The notes beneath the pieces are model-generated. The model made no database searches. It was not told where the DNA came from and saw only the letters and a list, made by a program, of their open reading frames with translations. A program made the translations under genes and the position numbers. Positions 38,119 to 49,207 of a stretch of DNA of 64,000 bases are shown piece after piece. Source of the stretch: Branchiostoma floridae (lineage: Eukaryota > Chordata > Leptocardii > Amphioxiformes > Branchiostomatidae). Numbering within the stretch: the stretch's first letter is position 1; the number at the start of each line of letters is the position of its first letter. The stretch is from the NCBI RefSeq assembly GCF_000003815.2, contig NC_049983.1, positions 18,305,231 to 18,369,230 on the forward strand, given 5' to 3'.

Positions 38119-41100
38119 CTATGCCGGAGCTGTTTGTGATAGTTCCTGGACGGTGACCGTTACGGGGGTGGCGGCGGGGGTCCAGGCGTTCTGCACCGCT
38201 ACCGGCGGTCTCTCCGGCACGTGCCAGCTCAGACAGTCCCCCACGTGCAAGTCTCGCGCCCGCCGAAGTCCCGTGAGATTTCCCGTGGGCACGTCGTTCA
38301 GGGACCTGCTCCTGATCCGGCCCGACTTGTTGAGGTAGTCGTGCGACACGTAGTCCGGGCCGGCGGACCTCAGCCTCACGCCCGTGTTCATGTCCGTCAG
38401 CACCCCGCTGTTGGGCTGCCCGTGGCTGTGCGCGAAGCTGTACGTGGTGGTCTGCAGCTGAGACAGGGAGCTGCTCGGCCTGCGCGTCGCGCCCCCCACC
38501 AGGATCTGCGGGACGTCCTCCCGGGCCCCCCTCCGGAGCAGCACCGCGGACTTGGTGAAGTCCTGCCGGTACGTGGACGCGTTGGGCCCGTCGCGGTGGA
38601 TCTCGTCTCGGTGCGGCATCCAGTGGATAAAATCCGGCTTGAAGCCCGTTAGGTTCGGATTATTGGGTTTCTTCAGCCCACAACCCTGTAATTCAAAGAG
38701 AGAATGATTTGTATCTATTGTTCAACACTTTCTTTAAAGATAGTCTTTACGTCTCTTCGACAAATCTGACAGTCCAGGAACTATCATCATCTTTCAGAAA
38801 TAAGGTCTTTATCTGCAACACCCTATGTAACAATATGGAGACCTTCATTGTACATTTTTATCCAACCGCGCTAAGTACAGGTCAGAACAAGACATAACAT
38901 ATATAACATTATGCATAACGTGATTATCCTACTTACCGCTGTAGCTATATGGTAGCCATCATTGACGAAGGCGTTTTTGTTGTCGTGATGTGAGAACGTG
39001 TGTGACGTCGGCCGCTCCTGAAAAAATCAAGTAACGAAGGTCAAACAGGAAACAAAAAAGTAAACATGATCTTCAAAACACTACATACAAACATGTACAA
39101 TTATGATATCGATGTTCATTTGGACATTCGATTATTTGACCCTCGTCCACAGAAAAATTATTACCCTGGCTGCGCAACGTCTACTACAATACGATTTTAG
39201 CCCCCATATGAGTCAGGTGAGGACTGTATGAACGCACCCTTATCCTTGTGATGAACTTGCTCGGAGGCTGAGGTCTCGCTCTGCGCCGGAACTCTTGTAA
39301 GAAGTCGTTTCTTGACTTACTCCGGAAGTGTCCGTGGTAGCCTGTGGGAAACTACAGGGAAGAAAAGACCATGTTAAATAAGATGATACATGCATTATTG
39401 GTCACATTTTGAATATAAGATACATGCAAAAGTTAAGATACACGTAGAGTTCTGATATACAAGTTTGAAATATCCTCTTCTATCCTGGCACATTTGCCTT
39501 GAAACGTCTAAGGCGTATTTGCAACGTCGCACGATTTTTATTTTGTCGACGAGACCATCCCCAAATAACTGACTGCCGAGCGTCGACGTGGACCTAGGAC
39601 AATGTTACAATGCGGCGCAGCGACGTCTAGTGGAATCCGGATCCATTGCAGCCTAGACACCTTTTAAACACTGACATTTACATACACATATTGTATAGCT
39701 TCTATTGTATGGTCATTATCCTGTAAAAAGGCGACCTTGGCTCACTCTACACACTAATCCATGGGGAAATCTTGTTAATTGCATTCTCACAGGTAAACCT
39801 GCGGTCCCACGTCTCTTACAAGATTTAGCACACTCTCTCGTGAACAAAAGGGGATACACTAACACACCTGCGGCGTCACCGGGAAACCAGGCAACTAACG
39901 AGTAGTCAGGCACAAAGGTCATAACCTTATGGGATGTCAAGCTTCTTGTCATGTTGCTAAGGATAGCCGTTTTGTACAAACTGGAACATTAGTACAATAT
40001 GTGGTATTTAATCAATAATACATGCAGATTAGCTGTTTCATGGAATAGTGCCACCGTGGCACAATATGGATGATGTCACCGAACCTGATCTCATGAGAGA
40101 TTAAGATAGATCATTTGATGTATCACCGGTACCCCCTCTAGAAGTTATTCACCATTCAGTGAAATCTCTGTAAAGCTCACATGCTAGCTCAAAAGCGATT
40201 GTTCGTCTTCTTAAGATACGTTTCTGGTCAACAATCTTCTTTCAAATAATGCACAGTAAATTTTGGCCGACCAGCCGCCTAGCACAACCCACCACCTTTA
40301 CTCATATAAGCCACATAAAACAGCCCCGTCCATGTAAATGCACTTAAGACCCTCTTGTCTAGTGCAACCACCCTGGTTGAAAAGTCACCAAACATTTTCC
40401 CCTGTTAAGACCAGGCTTGAATCTAATGTTCCGTCAGTGCAACCGTTCTATCACAAAGCTCACGTACCTTTGCTAGGCAAATATGTTGCACAACTACATA
40501 TTGAACTACTTCCTGAATATGCTTTTTGCTAAGCCAACTCACAGTCTATAGCATGAACTAAGTAACGGTAGTATAATAGCAACGCCGGCATTTTACAGAA
40601 TATGATACGCCGATATTTCCCTCCCCACTAGACCGATACATGACGAGAGTGTCGCGGGTTTCAATTAGTGGACGGTCCGCACACCCCCTAAGGAAACATT
40701 GCGGACAATGAGCTGTTTGCTCTGGTCGGGACTGAAAGAGAATATTTAGATAGGGGTGCCAAGCGTTGTTTCCCTGAATGTCTGGTCAAGTGACAAGTCA
40801 CGGTGTAGAGTTTGAGGCCTATAATTAGTAAGCAAACATTTTTCTTGAAAGCAATACTGTTGCGTTTGTTTCGGTCAAAACATTAGATACTCAAACTTGT
40901 ACTTGTATCGTCAATTTTGTTTCATTGTGGCAATTCATTCCAGCTACTTTCGCAATACTATTTTAAAAAGCCTACATAGAAATGTCGTTTTAAGCGGTCT
41001 GGTCAGCTTCATAACATTCTAACTTGAAAGATTTTAATGTCTAGCTCTCTTTGGTTTCATGTTGATATTGTTTGGCTGATAAAGGTCAACACAGAACAAT

Positions 41101-42702
41101 GGTTGATACAAAGTATTACAATAAAGTGAAAACAGTTCGGTGTGGCAATAAAAAAACGAAAAGAAGTTTTCCTTCTGGGATGATAATTGGTATGTCGCAA
41201 ATGTGACAAATGGTCCAGAACTATCTTAAACCAATTAAGCGTCCCCGTAAGGATGTTATCTTTATTTGATAAGACAGCAGAAGTCAAAACAGCTTAGGGT
41301 GTTTTGTACACAAATACCTGATTCGGGGGGCAACGTGTACTGTACAATGTGGCTAGAAAAAATCTCCGACATTAACGTTTGATGTAAAGTAGATTTTTAA
41401 ACCATGAGCAGTAAAACACACATGTCTTGCACGTTCTTTCATCTTGAAAACCACATGTTCACTTCCCAATGATCTCCACGCGTACATGTCGAAGAAAAAC
41501 ATGCAAAGGTTTTTAGAAGTACATCTTTTTACTACATGTAGCGGTAGCTTAAATTATAAATCAGTGCAGTGACGAGGTCAAATAGAGTTTGATAATTGAG
41601 GGACCCACTCTTTATGTATAATTAGGAAAATGTTTACAGACATCGTGTAAGACCGGTAGTTCCACTTAAAACTGCAGTATTGTGCCATTTCTTGTCGGAA
41701 GATTTTCAGCCAGGCCATTACATGCCATTTATCAAAAAGTACCTGTGGCGACCTATTGAGTCACGAGACAACAGTTTGTACACCTCGACGACTGTTCTAA
41801 AATTGTTTCCAATTTTATGTCGCGAGTCTATCGTACAACGTTCTTGTGACAGAGCCGATCTAAAAGAGTGATAATATCCGCCCTGCTGCAACAGTTGCGG
41901 ACAAGGTTGGGGAGCTCTACACGTATTTGACACGTCTGGAGAGGGAACCTGTCATCGACACCTGTTACCCAGTCATGGTTCACTGGCCATGGAGACATGG
42001 GGTCTGAAGTCGCCAAAATAACCAAACAGTCTAAAGTCACACGACGTGTCAAGTAGACAAGAATTAGACCCATTTATGTCCACCTGTACAAGCAATAAAA
42101 TCATCGTTTAGTCCAGAAGACACAAATAGAATTGGCATTTTCACGGTATGTACGAACGTAGCTGGGTTTTAATCTCCATTTTCCTGCTTAAACCCCTCAC
42201 AATTGTCACATGACAGGTTTACCACAGTACGTTGAGGATATTCTATGACCAGTCGTGGATATGTCGTGCAAAATTTAGCTGTCTTGTGATGAAAAATGTC
42301 ATCGTAAATCCTTACCGACGGTCGTTTTTCGCCATTACCTTTCTGAGAATCGCACGAAATAGAAATCGCACGGCGTTTCTGACTCCACCATATGCCACTG
42401 CACCCACACACAAGGGGCATAGGGTTATCGTTCAAGCATTTGCTTAAAGAATTAAAAATCATAACATGCCACTCAGGGTCCTAAGCCTTTGCTTTTTTCT
42501 ACATAACAAATGGCTATAATGCTCACCGTATAATTGAGGGAATGCCTGAGGGTAAGTGCAAACAAACTCGGCATGCAACGTTATGCTCGAAATGTTTGGT
42601 ATGAAAACAGCAGGATTTAGACAAGTGGTGAAGCCTTCACGTTTAAAAAGAGAGAGAAAGAGAAATACGTACCCATGCTCCAACCGAGCCACCGGTCGCC
42701 AT
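38119..42702 (-). CDS. TEX36: TEX36-like protein
   Basis: Four exons, 42673-42702, 39238-39351, 38937-39017 and 38119-38685, all with GT-AG borders and phase-0 joins, make 263 residues. The joined N-terminus reads MATGGSVGAWFPTGYHGHF, and the third exon reads TFSHHDNKNAFVNDGYHIATA before GCGLKK. These line up with the RWFPHIGL and PFSVHDNRHSLQNSGCYFDSGLGRKK segments I recall for TEX36 (testis expressed 36). The human protein is ~186 residues. Here the C-terminal part is longer and rich in Arg, Ser and Thr. Basic proteins of this kind with short conserved HDN and GY patches are often sperm or ciliary, but the function is not established. The first intron is 3.3 kb and the coding start is a 10-codon exon. 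Family call is moderate, gene structure is firm. Confidence 0.65.
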
Positions 42703-44966
42703 GGCTAACCACGTAGAGAGTAAGCTCAGGTAAAGGTGAGTCTTAAGTCATGAAGTCACCCCAGGGCTGCTGGCCCAACCCGCGCGCTACCGGATCCAGC
42801 CGTTGCCATGGAGCACCGTAAACACATCGCCGTCTCCATTTGCCTTGGGCACAAAGCTGGTGACTTCGTAGTCGGGTTACCGACTCGGTGAATCAAGAGT
42901 ACTCTAAAACTCTAACCCAATCTAGCCCTGGAACACTTAGGCAAACATTTACACGGGAAAATTGAAGTGACACCTTGCTTCAAGTTGCGTCGCTACACAA
43001 TAGAAAAGAGGGAGAAACGACATACAAGAAATGTCTACGGTTACAGCGGGTAAAATTAAGTGTTTGGGTTCGGACTTTTGTGAGAACAATGACGAGCCCC
43101 AGCTGCTTAGTTTGAGGTGACAACTTTATTTGATTTGTTCTGCAAAGGAACAAGGGAGGGCGTCACATATACTGCGTCATATATTTTGCATAAATTATAG
43201 CCATCAACGGGCCTGTATATCAACGAACTTGAACTTGCCTACGATATACTTGGGTAAGTTAGATATTCTTGCAAAAGAGACTAATCTATGAAAGCGACAG
43301 TGACAGCAAAACTACCAGTTCTTGTTCGCACCAATACCTGCTGTTTGGAGTGCTTATTTCAGAGGGAGGTTAGAAAATTACGTGTCGGTAACTACTTCGT
43401 AGAGTAAATGTTTCATACATAACTGGTCAATTCAATGGCGGCGGTGGCCAAAAAAAGTACTTAGTATATAAAATCATTAAGAAAAGTTCGTTCAGATTGT
43501 AACTGTTATATTTCTTTGAGCTTATTTCCCAGGACAACTTAAAGATTTTCCATCGATGATAACAAATAATCGCTGGTTTCTATAGTTACAAATGCGATAT
43601 TTGGGAAAGCTATGCTGCAAAAAGATCCTGTTCCTCAACATACCCATGTCTAGTGCCTAGCGGGAGTTTTGTGACAGACAACACTTTATCAGAATGTTAT
43701 TTTTTAAGCCTCAAATAGCTCTAATCAATTCCTTAGCACAAAGCCCGCTAATCATCCATTTAGCATAACCAACAGAACAGGGATATAGGCTGAATACATC
43801 ATCATCATGGGAGATTGAACACTATGAATACCGTGGAAGCCCAAATCTCTTGTGGTATTGTAGCGATATAACCATCTCCTCTATATTGTAGAACGGCTGG
43901 TATCTTGGGGTACCTGGTATCTGGTATTGTTATCATTGGTTGTATCTGCTCATAATTACAGGTTTACACATACAATACCTATACAAATTTGCCCTTGTAG
44001 CTGAAGAAACAAGTAGAGTTAGTTTCTGCCAGACCGACTATCATAGGGAGAATAATTTGCCAAGGGATTTTGCTACCAGAGTTGGCCGGCCGCGCAGGTG
44101 GAAACATGAACCTAAACATGGGCTGACTCCCCTGGCCAGTTTCCCAAATTTTTCCCCGATTCTATGAATAGTATGATCCCCATACCCCTAGAAGGTCTGG
44201 TGAAAGCTACAGTAGAGCACCCACCCCTAGTATTTAAGTTTTTTATTGGTGAGTAGTGCTGCGTTGTGCTTATCTTCAAGCAGCTGTTGTACGGGAAGGT
44301 CATAACATGTTTTGACAAGTAGATAAGTGCAAAAACAGGTAATTAATAATAAATACATGAAAGAGTCCTTTGCAATGAAATAAAGCTACTGAAATGCATG
44401 ATTTTCCTTATCGGAGTGTAACAAGACATTACAGATTTACATATGTTAGCCTTCACTAGATTCATTTAGCGTTACTTTTTTGTAGCTTGTATTTGACTGC
44501 AAGAAAGGCATTATATTTTAAGATTAAACTAAAAAAAGAGAGGACACTTGTAAATAACACAGTACATGTCTTTATTGTGTCATTAATAACAAACTGTTAC
44601 ATTTCACGAGATAAAGGTTTCAGGAAAATCATAATGTCTACTTCTGAACATGATGAGAGAAAATTTCCAAGTCAAAGGACCCTTAGCTTCCAGCCTGTCC
44701 GGCAGTGGGGAAATGTTGAAATGTAAAATGACCACAAATCAGAAAATTCCTCGAACAACAGCGTTACTTTTACTACCATGCTTGGACCATATCTACAGGT
44801 TTGTGCAAGCAAAACCTGTTGTGTTTATTCTATATATTCTTCTTTTGCTCATTTATTTTCAACATGAGATGGGTAAATCTATTAATCTGTTTAAGTCCTT
44901 ACACATATGGTATACTTCATGAGTTATGTAATATTGCCTGAGACAGTGAGAGACTACAGGGCTGTT
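42703..44966. other. Intergenic between TEX36-like gene and NDUFA5 3' end
   Basis: No supported exon. Contains copy 2 of a dispersed repeat at 44021-44203. NDUFA5 polyadenylation should occur at the right side of this stretch. Confidence 0.5.
44021..44203. repeat. Dispersed repeat, copy 2
   Basis: Same family and orientation as 36216-36418, with GAGAATAATTTGCCA and GCTGACTCCCC blocks conserved and the middle diverged. Confidence 0.6.
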
Positions 44967-46866
44967 TCAGGGCCATTTCCACTGTCCCTCTGGTGGCTCT
45001 GAAACCAGGGGCTCCCACGCTTTCCAGTCAGCCATCTTTCTGGCTAGCGACAGCTCTGCCTCAGCCTTTAAACGGAAGAAAGAGAAGAAAAAAACGTTGG
45101 TGAACATTTTGTGCAATTGTTCTCATGCACTGTGGAATCACATGTTACAGTATTCTGACATATGGCACATTCACCCCATCATCCATACATTCAAGAAAAA
45201 TAAAGAACATTTTTGTGCAATTTTCTCATCAATATTTGTCAAGGAGAAACCAAATAGAAGGACAGTGGTGCACTGTGGAATGTGTTACTGTATTCTGACA
45301 TGGCAGATTCACCCCCTCATCCATACTGTATTGCAACCCTTAGAGTCCCAAAGACAATAATAGCCATACGGAGGATGTGTCTGGTAACACTGCATTGTGC
45401 GTTTGGGAAACACAGACACACAAACAAGCCAAAGACAATACATTACTACATTCAGTTGAAGTAAGAACACTATTTGATGATAAGTATACTAGTACATGTA
45501 TTTGATATTAGAGCTAAACTTTAACCAGACAGTTGTTTTACCTGTATGATAACTTGCTCAATCTGACCACAGTTGATTTTCCTTTCTAGTTCCTCCACAT
45601 CAGAGACCTAGTGACAGAAAATTTGAACCATGTCAACTTCATTCAAAAGTTCACACTTTTGCAGACCACCTAACAAATGGATCAATCAACATTCCAACAA
45701 GTTAAAATGTATGTTCATTTTATTAACTCTGTGCAAGCACATTTGTTATGAGGCCATATGAAGAATATTGGAATAAACCTTTTCTACAACTACATCTCTT
45801 TTGCATATCAATTCATAGATAAGATATAAAAACCCTCTCCATCAAGATTTCTCCAGTGTCACTGATGTAAGACTCCGGATGGCTATCTGAAACGTCTGAC
45901 CGTTTCCAAAATCATATCCAGTTGCTTGAGTAACTGCTTTGGGGCGTATCTTATTACCTGGATGTCTAATCTTCATCGACATAATGTGAAGATTGGTTGA
46001 TGACTTACCGTTTTAACCAGATCGAATCTGTCATTAATGATGCCTTCAGTGTGTTGTCTGTAAGCAGCATCCTTAGGAAGCTTCTCCAGGGCAGCTAGGG
46101 TCTTGGTGTATAGGACACGTAAAGCCTATAGGAACACAGGTTATAATATTAATAGACATTAATAAGGCAATATGCCAAAAAGCAGTAACTCAAGCAACTG
46201 GACATCATTTTGGAAACAGTTTCCAAAATCATATCCAGTTGCTTGAGTTACTGATTTTTGGCGTATTCTATTACCTGGATGTCTAACCTTCATTGACGAA
46301 ATTAAGCAATAGTCTGCAGATCACACTTATTCTGCTAGGTTATGCTGCAACTCATGTCTCAAGCGATATTGGTAAGTATATATCTCAAGTGCTCTGCCAT
46401 ATTAATTGAATTCCATGGATCCAGATGGCAGACGTTTGAACATTAGGCCCCGTTCATGATGCAAAATTTAGTATGGAAGCATCCGTATTGTTAGGCCGAA
46501 ACGGATAGATTTCTCATCATGGACGCTCCGAAACGGATTTGATGCTGATTTTTCGGGACCACATAACCACCACCATCGTGAATCCAAATTACATCCGGGT
46601 ACTGCGGGGTCATAGTTTGCGGCATAACGAGGGGAATTGGAATATTTTGGCAGTGACAGTTGTCATCGTTAAATCTTGTTATGGCCAATTGCGTTCCCTT
46701 CCGAGGTTACACCACCATTTAAAAGCACTTTGTCTATTTCCTCGCATCTAATTAAGTTCTAACATGATGATAATGCATTAGTGACATTGACACATGTAGA
46801 CTGGAATATAAGACTCACCACGTGAGGATCCTTGGCTACTGCCATGCCGGTCAGGCCTGTAGTGGC
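44967..46866 (-). CDS. NDUFA5: NDUFA5 (complex I B13 subunit), exons 2-5
   Basis: NDUFA5 is an accessory subunit of mitochondrial complex I, on the matrix arm. Exons are 46819-46866 ([16 protein letters not shown]), 46009-46125 ([17 protein letters not shown]...), 45542-45607 ([20 protein letters not shown]) and 44967-45065 ([17 protein letters not shown] ... QWKWP, stop). Each has good splice signals and phase-0 joins. The TTGLxGxAV start, the YTKTL and AAYR motifs and the WxxWEPLVxEPP...QWKWP end are diagnostic. No first exon with an ATG is found upstream on this strand. A fitting one lies on the opposite strand at 56183-56230. As the sequence stands, the gene is cut off from its start by an inversion. 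Joined with that exon it would be 125 residues, against 116 in human. Confidence 0.92.
45847..45970. repeat. Dispersed inverted-repeat family, copy in NDUFA5 intron
   Basis: Contains CACTGATGTAAGACTCCGGA, ATCATATCCAGTTGCTTGAG and TTATTACCTGGATGTCTAA. The same blocks occur at 46150-46288 and 50767-50882. Confidence 0.7.
46150..46288. repeat. Palindromic member of the same dispersed family
   Basis: Two inverted arms meet near 46216-46220 (CAGTAACTCAAGCAACTGGA at 46183 pairs with TCCAGTTGCTTGAGTTACTG ending 46253). Pairing continues outward with mismatches to AGACATTAATAAGGC / ATTACCTGGATGTCT. It could form a long cruciform. Confidence 0.75.
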
Positions 46867-46880
46867 CTGCAGTCAACAAA

Positions 46881-46983
46881 ATGCTATCATGCTTGTTCCA
46901 ACCATGACAAAATCTTAACTCCCTGCTGACCTAAAATTAAGTTGAACTATGATGGGACAACTGTCACCTTTGGCCTGCAAAAG
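46881..46983. repeat. Left arm of a perfect 103-bp inverted duplication at the inversion junction
   Basis: Its reverse complement is identical to 58348-58450. Similarity stops abruptly at both ends. It lies 15 bases upstream of NDUFA5 exon 2 and outside the hAT copy. Confidence 0.9.
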
Positions 46984-47036
46984 TTGCTAGGGACACACCA
47001 ATCTAATTTCTTGTTTCTCAAGATAATGAATCCAGA

Positions 47037-48895
47037 ATTCACACCAGCGTTCCCGCCAGGTTCTTGAAAGTATGCGTCCAAATATTTGGGAGGGGCGTAA
47101 TGAGCGCCGGAGGCGCGAGACGAGCGCCGCAGGCGCTCGCATTCTAGGGGGGTCCGGGGGCATGCTCCCCCGGGAAAATTTTGATTTTCAAACCTTCTAG
47201 AACACAATTTCCTGCAATTTGAGTGGATAATCATGCACTTGAGATTGGATGACGGTTGCCTCTTTTACTCCCATTTTCAGTTATCGACGACCACCCTCTT
47301 CATCAAAATACGTTATATCAAAAAAACTATAAGCACAGGGAATCAGCCTTCCGTGATCTGGCCCGGGTTTTATTTGTCCAGACATGTCTACTGTCTACAT
47401 GAAAATTTTGTATTTTTGATGCTTCGAAACAGGGCTCTAGCCAGTTCGTCAGCCCACGGAAAAATTATGCCAATTTTTTTCCGTCATTAAATAAAAAAAT
47501 GTCTACCTCATGCGATCGATGTTGCGCCCTCCCGCATCAAATAGTTTTCCGAGACGATAAAATAACGGCGCCGTGTTTTTTCCTATTTTGCCCGATGATT
47601 TTACTCATTGACAAATTTTTCGAATCGGTGGGGTTTCACAAGGCCTTGCCGTCATTTTCCACGAGCGTGCGTTTGTTTCCTGCGACCTCAGGTAACCCCG
47701 TTTTCGGCGTGAAATCTTTGGCTGGATTTCTTTTTAAATAGACCAAGAACGTTATACATTACTCGAAGGAGGACGATCTGCTGCCTCTTTGGCAGTGATC
47801 AGTGCCGGTGTAGCCTTGAAGCAGTAGCCAGAAAGACGTCCCAACGTGCTGGGCGCTGCGATCGACGGTCCGTCTGGGGAGGGGGGCGTGCCGCGCCATG
47901 TGCCACGGAGGCCAACGCTAGTGCACAGCCGACTCGATCGACGCTTGACAACAATATTGCGGCCCCTTTTCTGCCGCAAATTTTGTCTTTTTGAAACAAA
48001 AGAAATTTTGTAAATAAGAAATAAAGTGTATAGTTTTGGATTCTTCACTTATTTACCGTGCACCATTTTTTAAAACTTGGATAAATGGGGAAACTTTGAT
48101 AGTAAATTGTTAGCAGCTACGGAAGAAACTCAAGTTGCCAGACGACACGGGCGGCTACCAACGTCACGTGCGCTAATACTTGGTAACTTATGTCTTTTTT
48201 TCCTCCCGGTGACCAATGACAGAGTGTAACATTACATTTATCAAACGCTGATTGGTTATTAAGATGATTGGATTTGGACCTGGTGGCCAATCTTGACTGC
48301 TTGGCGCCGGCGGCCTGTTGTCAAAGATACCGACTGCCAATCAACTGCCCACAGCGTGAGAACTTTTGTTGAGATGTGCAACACTCGCGCAGAACAGTTT
48401 GTTTGTTCAATACTAGTATTACCCACAAATCTTTAACAAATACGTGAAAATGAGGACAAGTTAGTATCATGTTAATATCAGAATATAAAAGCTGCATAAG
48501 ATTTCTTTGAGTGTTAAAGAATGCTGACTGCCAGATGTATTTCACGGACTACAAAAAATTACATTGCGCAACGAACAGCTCAGACTGGCGCGTGGCTGGG
48601 TGTGTCGTACATGGGTCCGCTAGTTGTAAAACGTGCCGCGCTCCGCCCCATGCCCAGACTACTGGGATGACCGGAAAGTGAAGAATTTGAAGTATAAATT
48701 GTACAGGTAGGATTCCTTCTTATAAAGACAGATTTTTTAAAAGATTCCAGATACATTTTGTACACTGGTGGTACAGGTCAGCCTTTCTTTCAGATTTTTT
48801 TATGGACGCATTCAGCCGAGCCGAGTGCGTCTTTCCAGAAAAAAATGCGTCCAAAGACGTAAAGACGTATGCCTGGCGGGAACGCTGATTCACAC
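47037..48895 (-). mobile_element. Non-autonomous hAT-like transposon, copy 1
   Basis: The element spans 47045-48887 (1843 bp). Its 16-bp terminal inverted repeats are CAGCGTTCCCGCCAGG / CCTGGCGGGAACGCTG, and a perfect 8-bp target duplication ATTCACAC lies at 47037-47044 and 48888-48895. The 8-bp duplication and CAG...CTG ends point to hAT. No transposase is recognisable. Subterminal GC-rich hairpins lie at 47099-47144 and 47153-47173. The reverse complement lies at 56448-58290 with almost no change. Strand is set arbitrarily. Confidence 0.9.
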
Positions 48896-48914
48896 TATAA
48901 TTCCATTATATCTA

Positions 48915-49190
48915 CATTGAATCTACATTAAAGTGGTAGAGTAGGACTGAAATGTATATCAATCTATAGATAGAAGTCTTTAAGAGTGGGACAACTATCA
49001 GCTTTGTCTTGCAAATGTTACTATGGCCACACCAATTGAGTTTCTTGGTTCTCAAGTTTGAAAGATCACAAAACCATAATTCACATTGTAACTCCATTGT
49101 ATCTACATGTTGATATCTACAACAAAGTAGTATAGTAAGACTTAAATGTATATCCATCTGTAGGTAGAAGCCTTTAAGGGCATGAGTACA
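48915..49190. repeat. Degenerate ~210-bp tandem repeat in the ZZ-EF gene intron
   Basis: The block AAATGTATATC.ATCTATAG.TAGAAG is repeated about 210 bp apart. A third partial unit (GGGACAACTGTCACC to GAATTCACAC) lies on the other side of the hAT copy at 46954-47044. This shows the hAT element inserted into one continuous repeat array. Confidence 0.65.
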
Positions 49191-49207
49191 AGTAAAAATT
49201 GCCATAC

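Noticed and set aside
47233-48545. Open frames of 60-98 codons inside the hAT copies (repeated at 56570-58102)
   Set aside because: None resembles a transposase or any known domain. They appear twice only because the element is duplicated.
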